From Anaerolineae bacterium (lineage in GTDB: Bacteria; Chloroflexota; Anaerolineae; Promineifilales; Promineifilaceae), in the NCBI GenBank assembly GCA_028277515.1, contig JANQGC010000188.1, positions 1-25,886 on the forward strand: a stretch of 25,886 nt of DNA. Reading direction: 5' to 3'. The notes under the pieces were generated by a model, which was given only the letters and a program-made list of their open reading frames with translations, was not told the origin of the DNA and searched no databases. Positions 1 through 7,898 of this stretch are shown here, piece after piece. A program made the position numbers and the translations under genes. Numbering within the stretch: the stretch's first letter is position 1; each line of letters begins with the position of its first letter.

Positions 1-525
1 AAAATAATAATAGCTGATGGCGAAGCCGGATAACCAGGGGTCGAGCGGCGGAAAGGGGGTTTCTCGGCCGACGGAATTGAGGAATGCAAATTCCATTGGC
101 TTTTCCGTGGCGGCGATGGTCGGATTTTGCGCGCGCACCCAGATCCAGGCAATGAACAGCAGGGCAAATATGAGTTCCGTTAAAAGGATTTGCTTGCGGT
201 TTTGACTAGCCCATTGACGCAAGCTGAGGCGGTCATCCGGAGCGGACGCGCTAGATGTTTGATGTTGGCGGTAGATAAATAGTGAGAGAACCAGGAGTAA
301 AGCCAGAGAGAAAAGGATGCCCCCGCTGTTATTGCCCAGAAATCCCAGGCTGCCCATGATCCAGAAAACATAACTTGCCAATAACAGCCCCAGCGTTTTC
401 ACAAAGGCATAACCGCGATCGGGCAGTTTTTGGAACAGCACATAGGCCAGTGGTGTGGCTGCTAAGCCTATGATCATGATCGCAAGCCACCAACGAAAAG
501 CGGCGAAAATTTCGGATAAGGGCAT
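1..525 (-). CDS. DUF2298 (Chlor_Arch_YYY) membrane protein, C-terminus cut by window start
   Basis: An open frame runs from an ATG at 525 to base 1 with no stop (175 codons seen), so the gene continues outside the window. It starts MPLSEIFAAF and contains LPDRGYAFVKTLGLLLASY, then ENPTIA-like and EKPMEFAFLNSV segments, PPLDPWLSGF and ISYYYF. The same order (LPDRGYALSR, EKPMDLSYFTAV, PPYDPWFAGG, NYYYYGF) occurs at residues about 888-1022 of the upstream 1683-aa protein, so the two are tandem paralogues, and this one lacks the N-terminal glycosyltransferase half. About four membrane segments are visible. AAGGAA lies about 9 bases before the ATG and overlaps the end of the upstream gene (13-base gap), so the two are probably co-translated. 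The DUF2298 family has no settled biochemical role; GT-C-like envelope glycosylation is an inference. Confidence 0.88.
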   Translation of the reverse strand, partial: MPLSEIFAAFRWWLAIMIIGLAATPLAYVLFQKLPDRGYAFVKTLGLLLASYVFWIMGSLGFLGNNSGGILFSLALLLVLSLFIYRQHQTSSASAPDDRLSLRQWASQNRKQILLTELIFALLFIAWIWVRAQNPTIAATEKPMEFAFLNSVGRETPFPPLDPWLSGFAISYYYF

Positions 526-538
526 TTAAGATGGTTCC

Positions 539-3500
539 TTAATTTTGCGGGGCAGACGAGATCGCCTGCTCGTTCATTTTATAAATCGTAACAGCATCAT
601 CCTGGTAGACAATTTGTAACAAACCGGCATCGGCCATTTGCTGGAATTTAGCGATCCCTTCAGGTGTGTAATAGGCACGCTCTAATTCTCCGACGTAGAT
701 ATAGCTGACATTATATTGGCGCAGAATATCCAGGGCTTCCTGGATGTCTGTTGTGTTATAAAGCATATTAACGTCTTGAATGCGACTGCTGACCATGCTG
801 CCGGGCACAACTGCCCTTTGCTGGCGCTGATGCCAATCCCAGCCGACGATGGCCGGAAGCCCGGTGTACATGGCCACCCGGTTGGCAATGGAGCGGTAAG
901 GGCTTTGGGTGCCACTGGTAGCTTCGGCGACAACCGGCGAGCCTTCAATATGCCGCTGCATCCAGAGCAGGGCATCATAATCATTCGCTAAAGAGATGTT
1001 GACGCTCTGCCCGGCGTAATTGGTGTCGCCATATTCCACGTAAGGCATGAAGGCCATCCCGTCTAAGGTGTTGGGGGCGTCTTTGTTCATGCGAACCTGC
1101 CACTTGGCTTGCGTGGCCAGCAGAGGGTAGAGGGCGGCTAAGAAAAATAAAAACAGAAGGGATGCCTGCCAAACTTTGCGCGTCGTTTGGCGTGAGCGAA
1201 TCTTTTCCCAGCTCCAGACGGCCGCGACGCCAGCAGCAACGCTGAGCATGATCCAGACCTGCATATAGAATTTAAATACGGTATTCATACGGCCGATATC
1301 CCCGTCCAGGACAACAATTTCAACCATCAGCGTCAGGCCTAAGGCAGCGGAAATTAAGATCAACACGACACGCCGCGCCGGACCGATACCCGGACGCAAT
1401 CCCAGCAGTCCGGCGCTAATGATCAACGTCAAAACGATGGGGGCAATCCAATAACCGCGCACAAATAGCAGAACCAGCAGAACGACATAGAGGATCAAAG
1501 CGATGAGCAACGGTCTGGCCAAAGGCTCAAATCTTTGTAGGCTATCCTGGGTCCAGGTTTGGGTCCAGGAGCGGAATTCCAGGATCAGAAATGTGATCAC
1601 GAAAAATAGAAACAAACCATAAATCGTTAAATAGTTGCGCACATAGGTGAATGAACCAGACCAAAGGGCAAGGGATGAATAACCGACGCCGTAATTTTCG
1701 GCAAAAGGCCAAAATGTGAGCGTCGCCAGGGCGATTAGAAGCAATATTTTCAGAAGGGCCTGGCCTAGTACGCGTAAATCAAAATGGTCTGCCTGCCTAA
1801 TCTCATGAAATGCGACGGCTAATGATCCGATGAACAGGTAAGTCGGCCAATCCCAGGTATTGGTGGCCCGCAAAACACCGATAGCCAGGCCACCGACCAG
1901 CCATTGCAACCCCGTCAGCCACCAACGGGCAGATTTGCCTTTCGATTGCGGAGCTTGTAAGACCAAAGCTACCGACCAGCCCAGGGCCAGAACCTGTAGA
2001 GGCAGGCTGATCATGTGCGCATGCAGATCACCATAAAGAAAGGTGAAAAAGGGGAATTCGGTGATGGGTGCGGTTTCACCCTCAAGGATGTTGATAGCCC
2101 GTGTCGCCGTCCAAAACCAATCTCCAGGGTAAATGGGAGCCGGCTCACCACCGATTATTTTTATGCCGCCATCCAGGGTGCGGGCAACAGCCCCGACCAA
2201 GGGTAAATTTTCTAGTGAAGCGGAGCCGGCGCCATACCATGCGCCAAGCAGAACCCCAATTTGGGCCAGGTTGCCGACCAATATGGCCAACACAATAGCC
2301 AGGAGACCGGCCAATAATGGTTTTTTGTGGGCAGCCCACCAATCCTGTCCTTCTTTTTGCTCATTGGCTAGCTGACTGTTTTGTCGGTAGACGACCAGGT
2401 TATAGGTGATACTGAAGACACCCAATCCGGTGAAGCTGTAAAGCATGGGCAGAATCAGGTTGTAGGCCACCGCGGGTACAATCCCTAGCAGCTTAGCAAG
2501 AACACCGGCGAATACGAAGCCGTAGTAATAATAGTTAATATAACCGCCTGCAAACCAGGGATCGTAGGGAGGAAAAACGGTCGATTTCATGACGGCCGTG
2601 AAGTAGGATAGGTCCATCGGTTTTTCGCCACCCCAAATCACATCCCAGACATCGGGATTGCCCAACCGGATGCCGATCATCAATAGATAAAGAAAAATAC
2701 CAACTCCTTCAATGAAGATAAGGGTGCGCCAGTTATGCTTTACGAAGGCGACAATCTCACCCCGGCGCCAAAACAGCAGACCGATCGCGACAATGGCCAG
2801 AAGCAGTGTTCCAAACCATAAGGTTGAGCGGGTAAAAGGCAGCAGGTTTACGCTGGCCGGCAGCCAGGCCAGGTAAGAGATCACCAGGAGTGACAAAATG
2901 CGAGATAGAGCATAACCGCGATCCGGAAGGCCGGATAAGGTGACGAAAGCCAATGGAAAAGCCAGCCAGCCAAGCAAGATAACGGCGAGCCACCAGACGG
3001 CCGCAGCCAGCGCAGGCTGTTGGGAGAGCAGGCCATCCACATTAAATACCGTGCTAAAGGTGCCGTTGGCCTGCTGTACCCTTTGGGCGATAGGGGACAA
3101 CATCAAACCGTTTGGGGCCAGGGTCGCTTCTTCCGGATTCATGTGTACGACCTGACTTAAGTCCACTGCATTTAATAATTGAGCCGCATCTTGCCGGTTG
3201 AAATCGTCCGTTTTCTGAAAAATCCAAACCGGGGGGTGATCGTAGACACTGAACGCTTCTTCAGCGGCCAAATCGCCCGGCGGAGGCCAGCCAATTTCTG
3301 GTGGTTCTCCCCAACTCACCTGCCCTGTCGTATCGCTGATATACAGTGGGCCGATCTGATGGGTTGCATGTTCCTGGTGAACCAACTCAAAACCTAGTTC
3401 GCCGCTGAACAAGGCTTCGTAATAACGCATCATGAGCGGGTAAGAAAGGGGAAGGCGTGGCAGGTGCCAGATGGCGCGCTGGCTGCTGATCATGATGTAA

Positions 3501-5590
3501 TCCGCTTCATCCAGCCAGGTGACGATTTCCTGTCGTTTTTCGGGACTATCCGGATGGGTGACCGGGCGTTGGCCACCGGTCACTTCCGTGTAGTAGAGAC
3601 CATAAGCATTGCGGCCGACCGGTAATAAATCATCCCAATGCTCGTTGGCCAGGATGCTTGTTCCGGCTTTGACCATTCCCTGTTCAGGGTCAACTATAAT
3701 TTGTTGGCTTTCTCCTTCTTGAACCGGGGTGTGTGGCAGATCAAAGGTAACAGATTGTTTCCGGTCAGTTAAGTCCAGATTTAGCAGGCTGGCTTCCTGG
3801 CCGTTGAATCGCAAAAGCAGCGTCTCGCCGCCATCTTGCTCATTGGAGTTGAAATCGGGATCGGTGAGGTAATTAAAGCGCACGGCCGTTACCGTCCCTG
3901 TTTCGGGCATTGTGAAATCAAGGGTTAGAGGGATACCGCCGGGTTGGAAAACAAACTCTTTTAGCGGCAGTTGGAATTCCTGGCTGCCTTGTTCGGTTTC
4001 ATAAATGAGCGTAGCGCCGCTGGGTACATTGTCAAAAATCCAATCCGATGCGGCCATGCGTGTAATCGGCTGTTGGTAGATGCTGCTGAAAGCGTTGGCC
4101 CAAAGGAAAGTTGGCACAATAACGATAACCATCAGCAGAACGACGGCCGTACGCTTCATTCCTCGCCAATGGGTTTCCTTTTCACTGGCGCGATCCCACA
4201 AGGCAAATAAAGCCCATGCACCAAGAAGCAGCAGCATAGGATAAATGGGCAGGAAGTAACGCACAGATTTGACCCAGCGCGTGCCCATGAACAAAAAATA
4301 AGCGCCGGACCAGATAACCGGAATGGCATGGATCATCCAGTCGCTGCGGAAGCGAATGATGCGCCATAAAGCCCAAAAGAATCCCAGCCAGGCGGCGATG
4401 CCGGCGGTCAGACCCATACCGTAAAGCACCATATTGGTTAACGGGAAAAGAATGGGTGCACGGTCAGTCCACTGCAAGGCGGGTGGAAAAGAGGCATCCG
4501 GCGCTTGCAGGCGTTGGATCTCTTCCATGTTGGATAACCATTGGCTGTTAAATCCGATGAGGGAGCGCAGGGCCAGTTCCAATGTACCCGGTTCCTGCCC
4601 GGTAGTAGCGATGACCTGCTCCTGGGCCAATGCGGCATCGGTAAAGGCGTAAGGTTGGGCCAGCCGGAAAGTGATGATTGACAGGACGGCGGCAACCGCT
4701 ATCCCATTGATAACATGCTGTAAATCAGGGCCGCGCAGATTTTTGATGTCTTGCCAGTCGGGTAGGCTGATCTGTTTGCGCCGCAGCAGCCAGATGAAGC
4801 TGCTGACGACGATCATGAAGGCTAAAGGAGCGACATTGATGCGCGAGGCGGTTGCCAGACCAGCACCAAGGCCAAATAAAACATACCAGCGCATCTGCCA
4901 GGCGGGCTGTTCATCACCTAGTGAGGCAGCCCGAACAGCAGCATAAAGCGTTAAGGTGGTCAAGGCGGCCGACCAATTGTCCATCGTGAAAAAATGTGAA
5001 GATTGGATGGGCATGACCGCCAGGGCCAGCAGTAAGGCTCCGAGAAGCCCCACGCGCCAATCATACAGACGCCGGCCGATGAGGAATGTGAAGATAATGG
5101 AAACGAGATCTAATAGGCCGGATAGAAAACGACCTAACAGATGGATGCCATCGTAAGCCGTAAAATTGTAGGCGCAAAGCTCTACATCAATGTAGGATAA
5201 AAAGCCACAAACTGATTCTGTCCATTCAGCCACATAGCGAGTGACCGTCATAGGGAAGTTGCCGTAGACGTAAAAGCTTTGGTCGATGTTATAAGGGTTG
5301 AGCGTTGATTCTGAGGTTCTCAGATAGTCCAGGGGATCAGAAACAGAAGAAAGTGAACTGGCTACCATGGTCAGGAAACGTTCGTCCGGGTGCAAATGAT
5401 GGTTAGCATCCCAGTTGAGACCTGAAAAGCGAAAATAGGCAGCCAACAGCAGGACCAGTAGCAAGATGACGAGTGACAGGGACTCCCATTTAAAGCGCGA
5501 GTCAGCAGCTATTTCCTCACTTGGCTGCCTTTGGCCGGATTGATCGGTAAGAGCATCAGGCTCTTGATTTTCTTGAACTTCCTCGATCAT
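539..5590 (-). CDS. Giant membrane protein: GT-C (GT39/PMT-like) glycosyltransferase fused to DUF2298
   Basis: A 1683-aa polytopic membrane protein. The N-terminal half looks like a GT-C glycosyltransferase: a short cytosolic tail, a first membrane helix at about 39-52, then the acidic loop motif DANHHLHPDERF (61-72, D69-E70 the likely catalytic or metal site), several helices including HFFTMDNWSAAL, and a soluble extracytoplasmic region at roughly 510-860. The C-terminal half is DUF2298: LPDRGYALSR (from 888), GGEKPMDLSYF (about 990), the family's YYYYGF (about 1019-1024) and DLHAHM (D1188, H1190, H1192), followed by more helices and a soluble tail. GT-C enzymes use polyprenyl-phosphate sugars, so envelope or protein glycosylation is the likely role, but substrate and product are unknown. 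The DUF2298 paralogue follows after 13 bases. No clear Shine-Dalgarno precedes the ATG at 5590; the start is chosen because the frame opens there. Confidence 0.88.
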   Translation of the reverse strand: MIEEVQENQEPDALTDQSGQRQPSEEIAADSRFKWESLSLVILLLVLLLAAYFRFSGLNWDANHHLHPDERFLTMVASSLSSVSDPLDYLRTSESTLNPYNIDQSFYVYGNFPMTVTRYVAEWTESVCGFLSYIDVELCAYNFTAYDGIHLLGRFLSGLLDLVSIIFTFLIGRRLYDWRVGLLGALLLALAVMPIQSSHFFTMDNWSAALTTLTLYAAVRAASLGDEQPAWQMRWYVLFGLGAGLATASRINVAPLAFMIVVSSFIWLLRRKQISLPDWQDIKNLRGPDLQHVINGIAVAAVLSIITFRLAQPYAFTDAALAQEQVIATTGQEPGTLELALRSLIGFNSQWLSNMEEIQRLQAPDASFPPALQWTDRAPILFPLTNMVLYGMGLTAGIAAWLGFFWALWRIIRFRSDWMIHAIPVIWSGAYFLFMGTRWVKSVRYFLPIYPMLLLLGAWALFALWDRASEKETHWRGMKRTAVVLLMVIVIVPTFLWANAFSSIYQQPITRMAASDWIFDNVPSGATLIYETEQGSQEFQLPLKEFVFQPGGIPLTLDFTMPETGTVTAVRFNYLTDPDFNSNEQDGGETLLLRFNGQEASLLNLDLTDRKQSVTFDLPHTPVQEGESQQIIVDPEQGMVKAGTSILANEHWDDLLPVGRNAYGLYYTEVTGGQRPVTHPDSPEKRQEIVTWLDEADYIMISSQRAIWHLPRLPLSYPLMMRYYEALFSGELGFELVHQEHATHQIGPLYISDTTGQVSWGEPPEIGWPPPGDLAAEEAFSVYDHPPVWIFQKTDDFNRQDAAQLLNAVDLSQVVHMNPEEATLAPNGLMLSPIAQRVQQANGTFSTVFNVDGLLSQQPALAAAVWWLAVILLGWLAFPLAFVTLSGLPDRGYALSRILSLLVISYLAWLPASVNLLPFTRSTLWFGTLLLAIVAIGLLFWRRGEIVAFVKHNWRTLIFIEGVGIFLYLLMIGIRLGNPDVWDVIWGGEKPMDLSYFTAVMKSTVFPPYDPWFAGGYINYYYYGFVFAGVLAKLLGIVPAVAYNLILPMLYSFTGLGVFSITYNLVVYRQNSQLANEQKEGQDWWAAHKKPLLAGLLAIVLAILVGNLAQIGVLLGAWYGAGSASLENLPLVGAVARTLDGGIKIIGGEPAPIYPGDWFWTATRAINILEGETAPITEFPFFTFLYGDLHAHMISLPLQVLALGWSVALVLQAPQSKGKSARWWLTGLQWLVGGLAIGVLRATNTWDWPTYLFIGSLAVAFHEIRQADHFDLRVLGQALLKILLLIALATLTFWPFAENYGVGYSSLALWSGSFTYVRNYLTIYGLFLFFVITFLILEFRSWTQTWTQDSLQRFEPLARPLLIALILYVVLLVLLFVRGYWIAPIVLTLIISAGLLGLRPGIGPARRVVLILISAALGLTLMVEIVVLDGDIGRMNTVFKFYMQVWIMLSVAAGVAAVWSWEKIRSRQTTRKVWQASLLFLFFLAALYPLLATQAKWQVRMNKDAPNTLDGMAFMPYVEYGDTNYAGQSVNISLANDYDALLWMQRHIEGSPVVAEATSGTQSPYRSIANRVAMYTGLPAIVGWDWHQRQQRAVVPGSMVSSRIQDVNMLYNTTDIQEALDILRQYNVSYIYVGELERAYYTPEGIAKFQQMADAGLLQIVYQDDAVTIYKMNEQAISSAPQN

Positions 5591-5690
5591 ATATGGAGAA
5601 AATCGATTTTTAGAAATTTACAATCCCAAAAGGTCTAGTTTAAGCATAATTCTTAAAAACAAAAATCGAGTTTCGTCGATCAATAGTTAT

Positions 5691-5760
5691 ACACCCCAAA
5701 GATGAGCCAGGCGTAATAAATTCATTTAAATGTTGTGAACAGATGGCAATTTTGGGGTGT
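5691..5760. repeat. Inverted repeat ACACCCCAAA / TTTGGGGTGT with 50-base spacer
   Basis: ACACCCCAAA (5691-5700) and its exact reverse complement TTTGGGGTGT (5751-5760) bracket most of the gap between the CRP-family gene and the giant DUF2298 gene; the right arm overlaps the regulator's stop codon. Inside lie the palindrome CATTTAAATG (5723-5732) and TGTTGTGAACA (5731-5741). It could be a long-loop hairpin ending the regulator transcript, or paired operator sites controlling the downstream membrane protein. No U-tract follows, so a standard terminator is unlikely. The rest of the gap (5591-5690) is AT-rich and presumably carries the DUF2298 promoter, but I see no convincing -35/-10 pair. Confidence 0.5.
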
Positions 5761-6479
5761 TATGGATAAAGAAAACCGCCGGAAATCTGGATCAGGTTTT
5801 CTAAAGCGGCCGAGTCCATTATGGTGAAGCGACGCCCCTTGGCCTTCACCCAGCCTGAGCGGCGAAAGCGACCCAGGGTTTTGTTGATGCTGACGCGCGT
5901 TGCCCCCGTCATTTCGGCCAGGTCGGTTTGGGTGAGGGTTAAATCGATCAAGATACCCTCGTCAACTACACGGCCATGCTGGTCGGCCAGGCGCAACATG
6001 GTGCGAGCCAGTCTGCCGGGCAAATCCAGGAAGAAAATATCGCTAAGCTGGCTATTGAGGCGGCGAATATGGCGAGCCATGGTTTGCAAGACATGCATGG
6101 CGAACGCTGGATTGTCCTTTAAGAATCGACGGAAATCACTACGATGCAGGGTTAATGTTTCGGTCGGCTCCAATGCTTCGGCCGTTGCCGATCGTGGCGA
6201 ATCATCAAGCAAGGCTAATTCACCGAAAAAATCACCTTCGCCCAATATAGCCAGCATTGCCTCTTGCCCTTCCGGTGTGGAATGTGTGATTTTCACTTTG
6301 CCTTTGCTGATGATATACAGCAGCCCGCCCGGATCGCCATGATGGAATATCACTTGCCCGTCATTAAAGTAACGCAGGACCAGTTGATTCGCCAATTGGC
6401 TCATTTCCTCTTCTTTGAGGTTGGTGAAGAATGGTACAGTCAGCAGCGCTTGCTCAGCCTGGTTGTTTTGTTGTCTCAT
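5760..6479 (-). CDS. CRP/FNR-family transcriptional regulator
   Basis: 239 aa, the usual size for a CRP/FNR regulator. The N-terminal cyclic-nucleotide-binding beta-roll covers about 16-125, with the phosphate-binding cassette FFGELALLDDSPRSATA (84-100); G86, E87, R96 and S97 match the CRP residues that hold the cyclic phosphate, so a cyclic nucleotide ligand is plausible. There is no cysteine cluster for an FNR-type iron-sulfur centre. A long dimer helix (about 126-150) leads to a winged helix (about 155-225) with TQTDLAEMTGATRVSINKTL as the DNA-reading helix-turn-helix. GAGGAAG about 7 bases before the ATG supports the start. It lies 57 bases downstream of the AlaX-type gene on the same strand and upstream of the DUF2298 pair; whether it controls either is not shown by the sequence. 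Confidence 0.94.
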   Translation of the reverse strand: MRQQNNQAEQALLTVPFFTNLKEEEMSQLANQLVLRYFNDGQVIFHHGDPGGLLYIISKGKVKITHSTPEGQEAMLAILGEGDFFGELALLDDSPRSATAEALEPTETLTLHRSDFRRFLKDNPAFAMHVLQTMARHIRRLNSQLSDIFFLDLPGRLARTMLRLADQHGRVVDEGILIDLTLTQTDLAEMTGATRVSINKTLGRFRRSGWVKAKGRRFTIMDSAALENLIQISGGFLYP

Positions 6480-6536
6480 TTTTCTACTTCCTCTCAGGAG
6501 AGCCTCTTCTACCTCCTAAGTGATCCTAAGTCTATT

Positions 6537-7760
6537 TTAGCGCATGAGGTCTAATTTACGAATGATTTGATTTTCGGCCGCCTGTAAGGCTCTCCGCAAC
6601 TGGTCCGGGTCTGATGCTGGGCCAACGCCTTGAGCGACCATTTCGCTGCCGCCGCCCGATTTTGACCCCAGTTCTTGCAGGCCGGCGGAAAGAGCTTCTT
6701 GCATACTGCCTGGGGTATTTCCGGATTTGTTGAAGATGAGCGCCGATCGCGCACCGGATATTCCCAGGAGAGCAATTGTTTGACCGTGAGCGGCGATCTC
6801 TTTGCCGAGCGCCCGGATTTCTCCCTGATCGCGGTCTTCAAATACGTGGGCGACCAGGGTAAGATCACCATACTGCTGACCGTCACGCCAGAGTTGCTGC
6901 GCTTCCATCTGGTTTAGTTGGGTTTGTTGTTTTTTTAATTGCCGTCTGGCTTCTTTGAATTCATCTTGCAGTTTGCTTACTGAAGAGGGTAGTTGATCGA
7001 TGCCCGTTGTTAGTTGGTTGGAAAGCCGGCCGGCTACCTGGTGTTTTAGATCGTAATCGGCCAATGCGCGGCCACCGCAGCAGAAGGTAATGCGCTGTTT
7101 AGAGCCTCTCCGTTCATGCTTCAGGATTTTTAACAAGCCGACTTCGGCCGTTTGCTTCACATGCGTACCGCCGCAGGCGGTCAGGTCGAATCCACCGATG
7201 TCAATCAGGCGCAGTTGCCCATTGTTAACCGGGGGGATTTTGCGCAGGGGGAGGGAGCGCGCTTTTTCAAGTGAAACTTCCATGATTTTTACCGGCAGAT
7301 TTTGCCATATGACCTCATTTGTCATTTGTTCAACCGCCTCGATTTCCTTTTCATTGATCGTTTTTTGATCGAGATCGATCGTGACCGATGCATCACTCAA
7401 GTGGAAGCCGATAGTTTCTGCCCCAGCCACCCGGATAAAGGCCTGGGACAATATATGCTGCCCAGTGTGTTGCTGCATGTGATCGAAACGACGTGGCCAA
7501 TCGATCGCGGCGGAAACCGGTCCGCTGGGGATCACATTGGCCAATAGGTGAATGATCGCTTCGTCATTTTCCCATATCTGCACATCAATCACGGGGACAT
7601 CTTCAATAACCCCCAGGTCATGCGGCTGTCCTCCAGATGTGGGATAAAAGAAGGTGTGGTCAAGAATGACCGCCGGTTTTTCGCCAATGGAAAGCTGCTT
7701 GATTACTTGTGCCTGAAATTCAGTTGTGTAAGAATCCTGGTAATAACTTCGTCCGTTCAT
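6537..7760 (-). CDS. AlaX-type alanyl-tRNA editing hydrolase (long form)
   Basis: 407 aa, matching the long AlaX class: a free-standing relative of the editing half of alanyl-tRNA synthetase with no aminoacylation domain. It should hydrolyse Ser-tRNA(Ala) or Gly-tRNA(Ala) in trans. All four zinc ligands are present: H94 and H98 in HMQQHTGQH, and C196 and H200 in TACGGTHVKQ. A charged coiled-coil stretch (about 255-295) precedes a C-terminal DHHA1-like domain containing SKSGGGSEMVAQG. The ATG at 7760 gives a normal AlaX N-terminus (an early beta strand, then FYPTSGGQP at 39-47, the hallmark of this domain). No Shine-Dalgarno is present; instead TAGAAT lies 7 bases before the ATG, suggesting a leaderless message. 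It is divergent from the crotonase gene. Confidence 0.92.
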   Translation of the reverse strand: MNGRSYYQDSYTTEFQAQVIKQLSIGEKPAVILDHTFFYPTSGGQPHDLGVIEDVPVIDVQIWENDEAIIHLLANVIPSGPVSAAIDWPRRFDHMQQHTGQHILSQAFIRVAGAETIGFHLSDASVTIDLDQKTINEKEIEAVEQMTNEVIWQNLPVKIMEVSLEKARSLPLRKIPPVNNGQLRLIDIGGFDLTACGGTHVKQTAEVGLLKILKHERRGSKQRITFCCGGRALADYDLKHQVAGRLSNQLTTGIDQLPSSVSKLQDEFKEARRQLKKQQTQLNQMEAQQLWRDGQQYGDLTLVAHVFEDRDQGEIRALGKEIAAHGQTIALLGISGARSALIFNKSGNTPGSMQEALSAGLQELGSKSGGGSEMVAQGVGPASDPDQLRRALQAAENQIIRKLDLMR

Positions 7761-7767
7761 AATGAGA

Positions 7768-7773
7768 ATTCTA
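7768..7773 (-). promoter_or_regulatory. Candidate -10 box of the AlaX-type gene (leaderless)
   Basis: On the minus strand TAGAAT (5/6 to the sigma-70 -10 consensus) ends exactly 7 bases before the ATG at 7760. Transcription would then begin at or next to the start codon. There is no Shine-Dalgarno-like stretch. The best -35 candidate, TTAGCA, has a long 19-base spacer, so the promoter is not textbook. Confidence 0.42.
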
Positions 7774-7836
7774 ACATAACGTCAGAAGACGCTGCTAATC
7801 ATATTGTAGGGCGAGTTTTCCAGCTTGCGGCTGTAA

Positions 7837-7856
7837 CGCAAAAAGCCCTTTTTGCG
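7837..7856. repeat. Palindrome 1: CGCAAAAAG-CC-CTTTTTGCG
   Basis: Perfect 9-base arms around a 2-base centre, in the 138-base gap between the divergent AlaX-type and crotonase genes. No gene ends here and no U-tract follows on either strand, so a terminator is unlikely. The size and symmetry fit an operator for a dimeric regulator. Confidence 0.6.
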
Positions 7857-7859
7857 CCT

Positions 7860-7881
7860 GAACAAATTAGGCAATTTGTTC
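7860..7881. repeat. Palindrome 2: GAACAAATT-AGGC-AATTTGTTC
   Basis: Perfect 9-base arms around a 4-base centre, beginning 3 bases after palindrome 1 and ending just before the weak AGGA ribosome-binding element (7885-7888) of the crotonase gene. It could be an operator, or a 5'-UTR hairpin affecting access to the start codon at 7899. Confidence 0.6.
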
Positions 7882-7898
7882 TACAGGACTTCAAATTG

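Noticed and set aside
5821..6342. 173-codon open frame on the plus strand
   Set aside because: It lies wholly antisense to the clear CRP-family gene, has a basic composition without domain similarity and no ribosome-binding site; it mirrors the codon pattern of the real gene.
7837..7881. Paired palindromes as intrinsic terminators or a CRISPR fragment
   Set aside because: No gene ends here, there are no trailing T-runs on either strand, and the two units differ from each other, so there is no repeat-spacer pattern.
7548..7898. 117-codon N-terminal extension of the crotonase frame
   Set aside because: It overlaps the start of the divergent AlaX-type gene, crosses both palindromes and shows no crotonase similarity; the family N-terminus begins at 7899.
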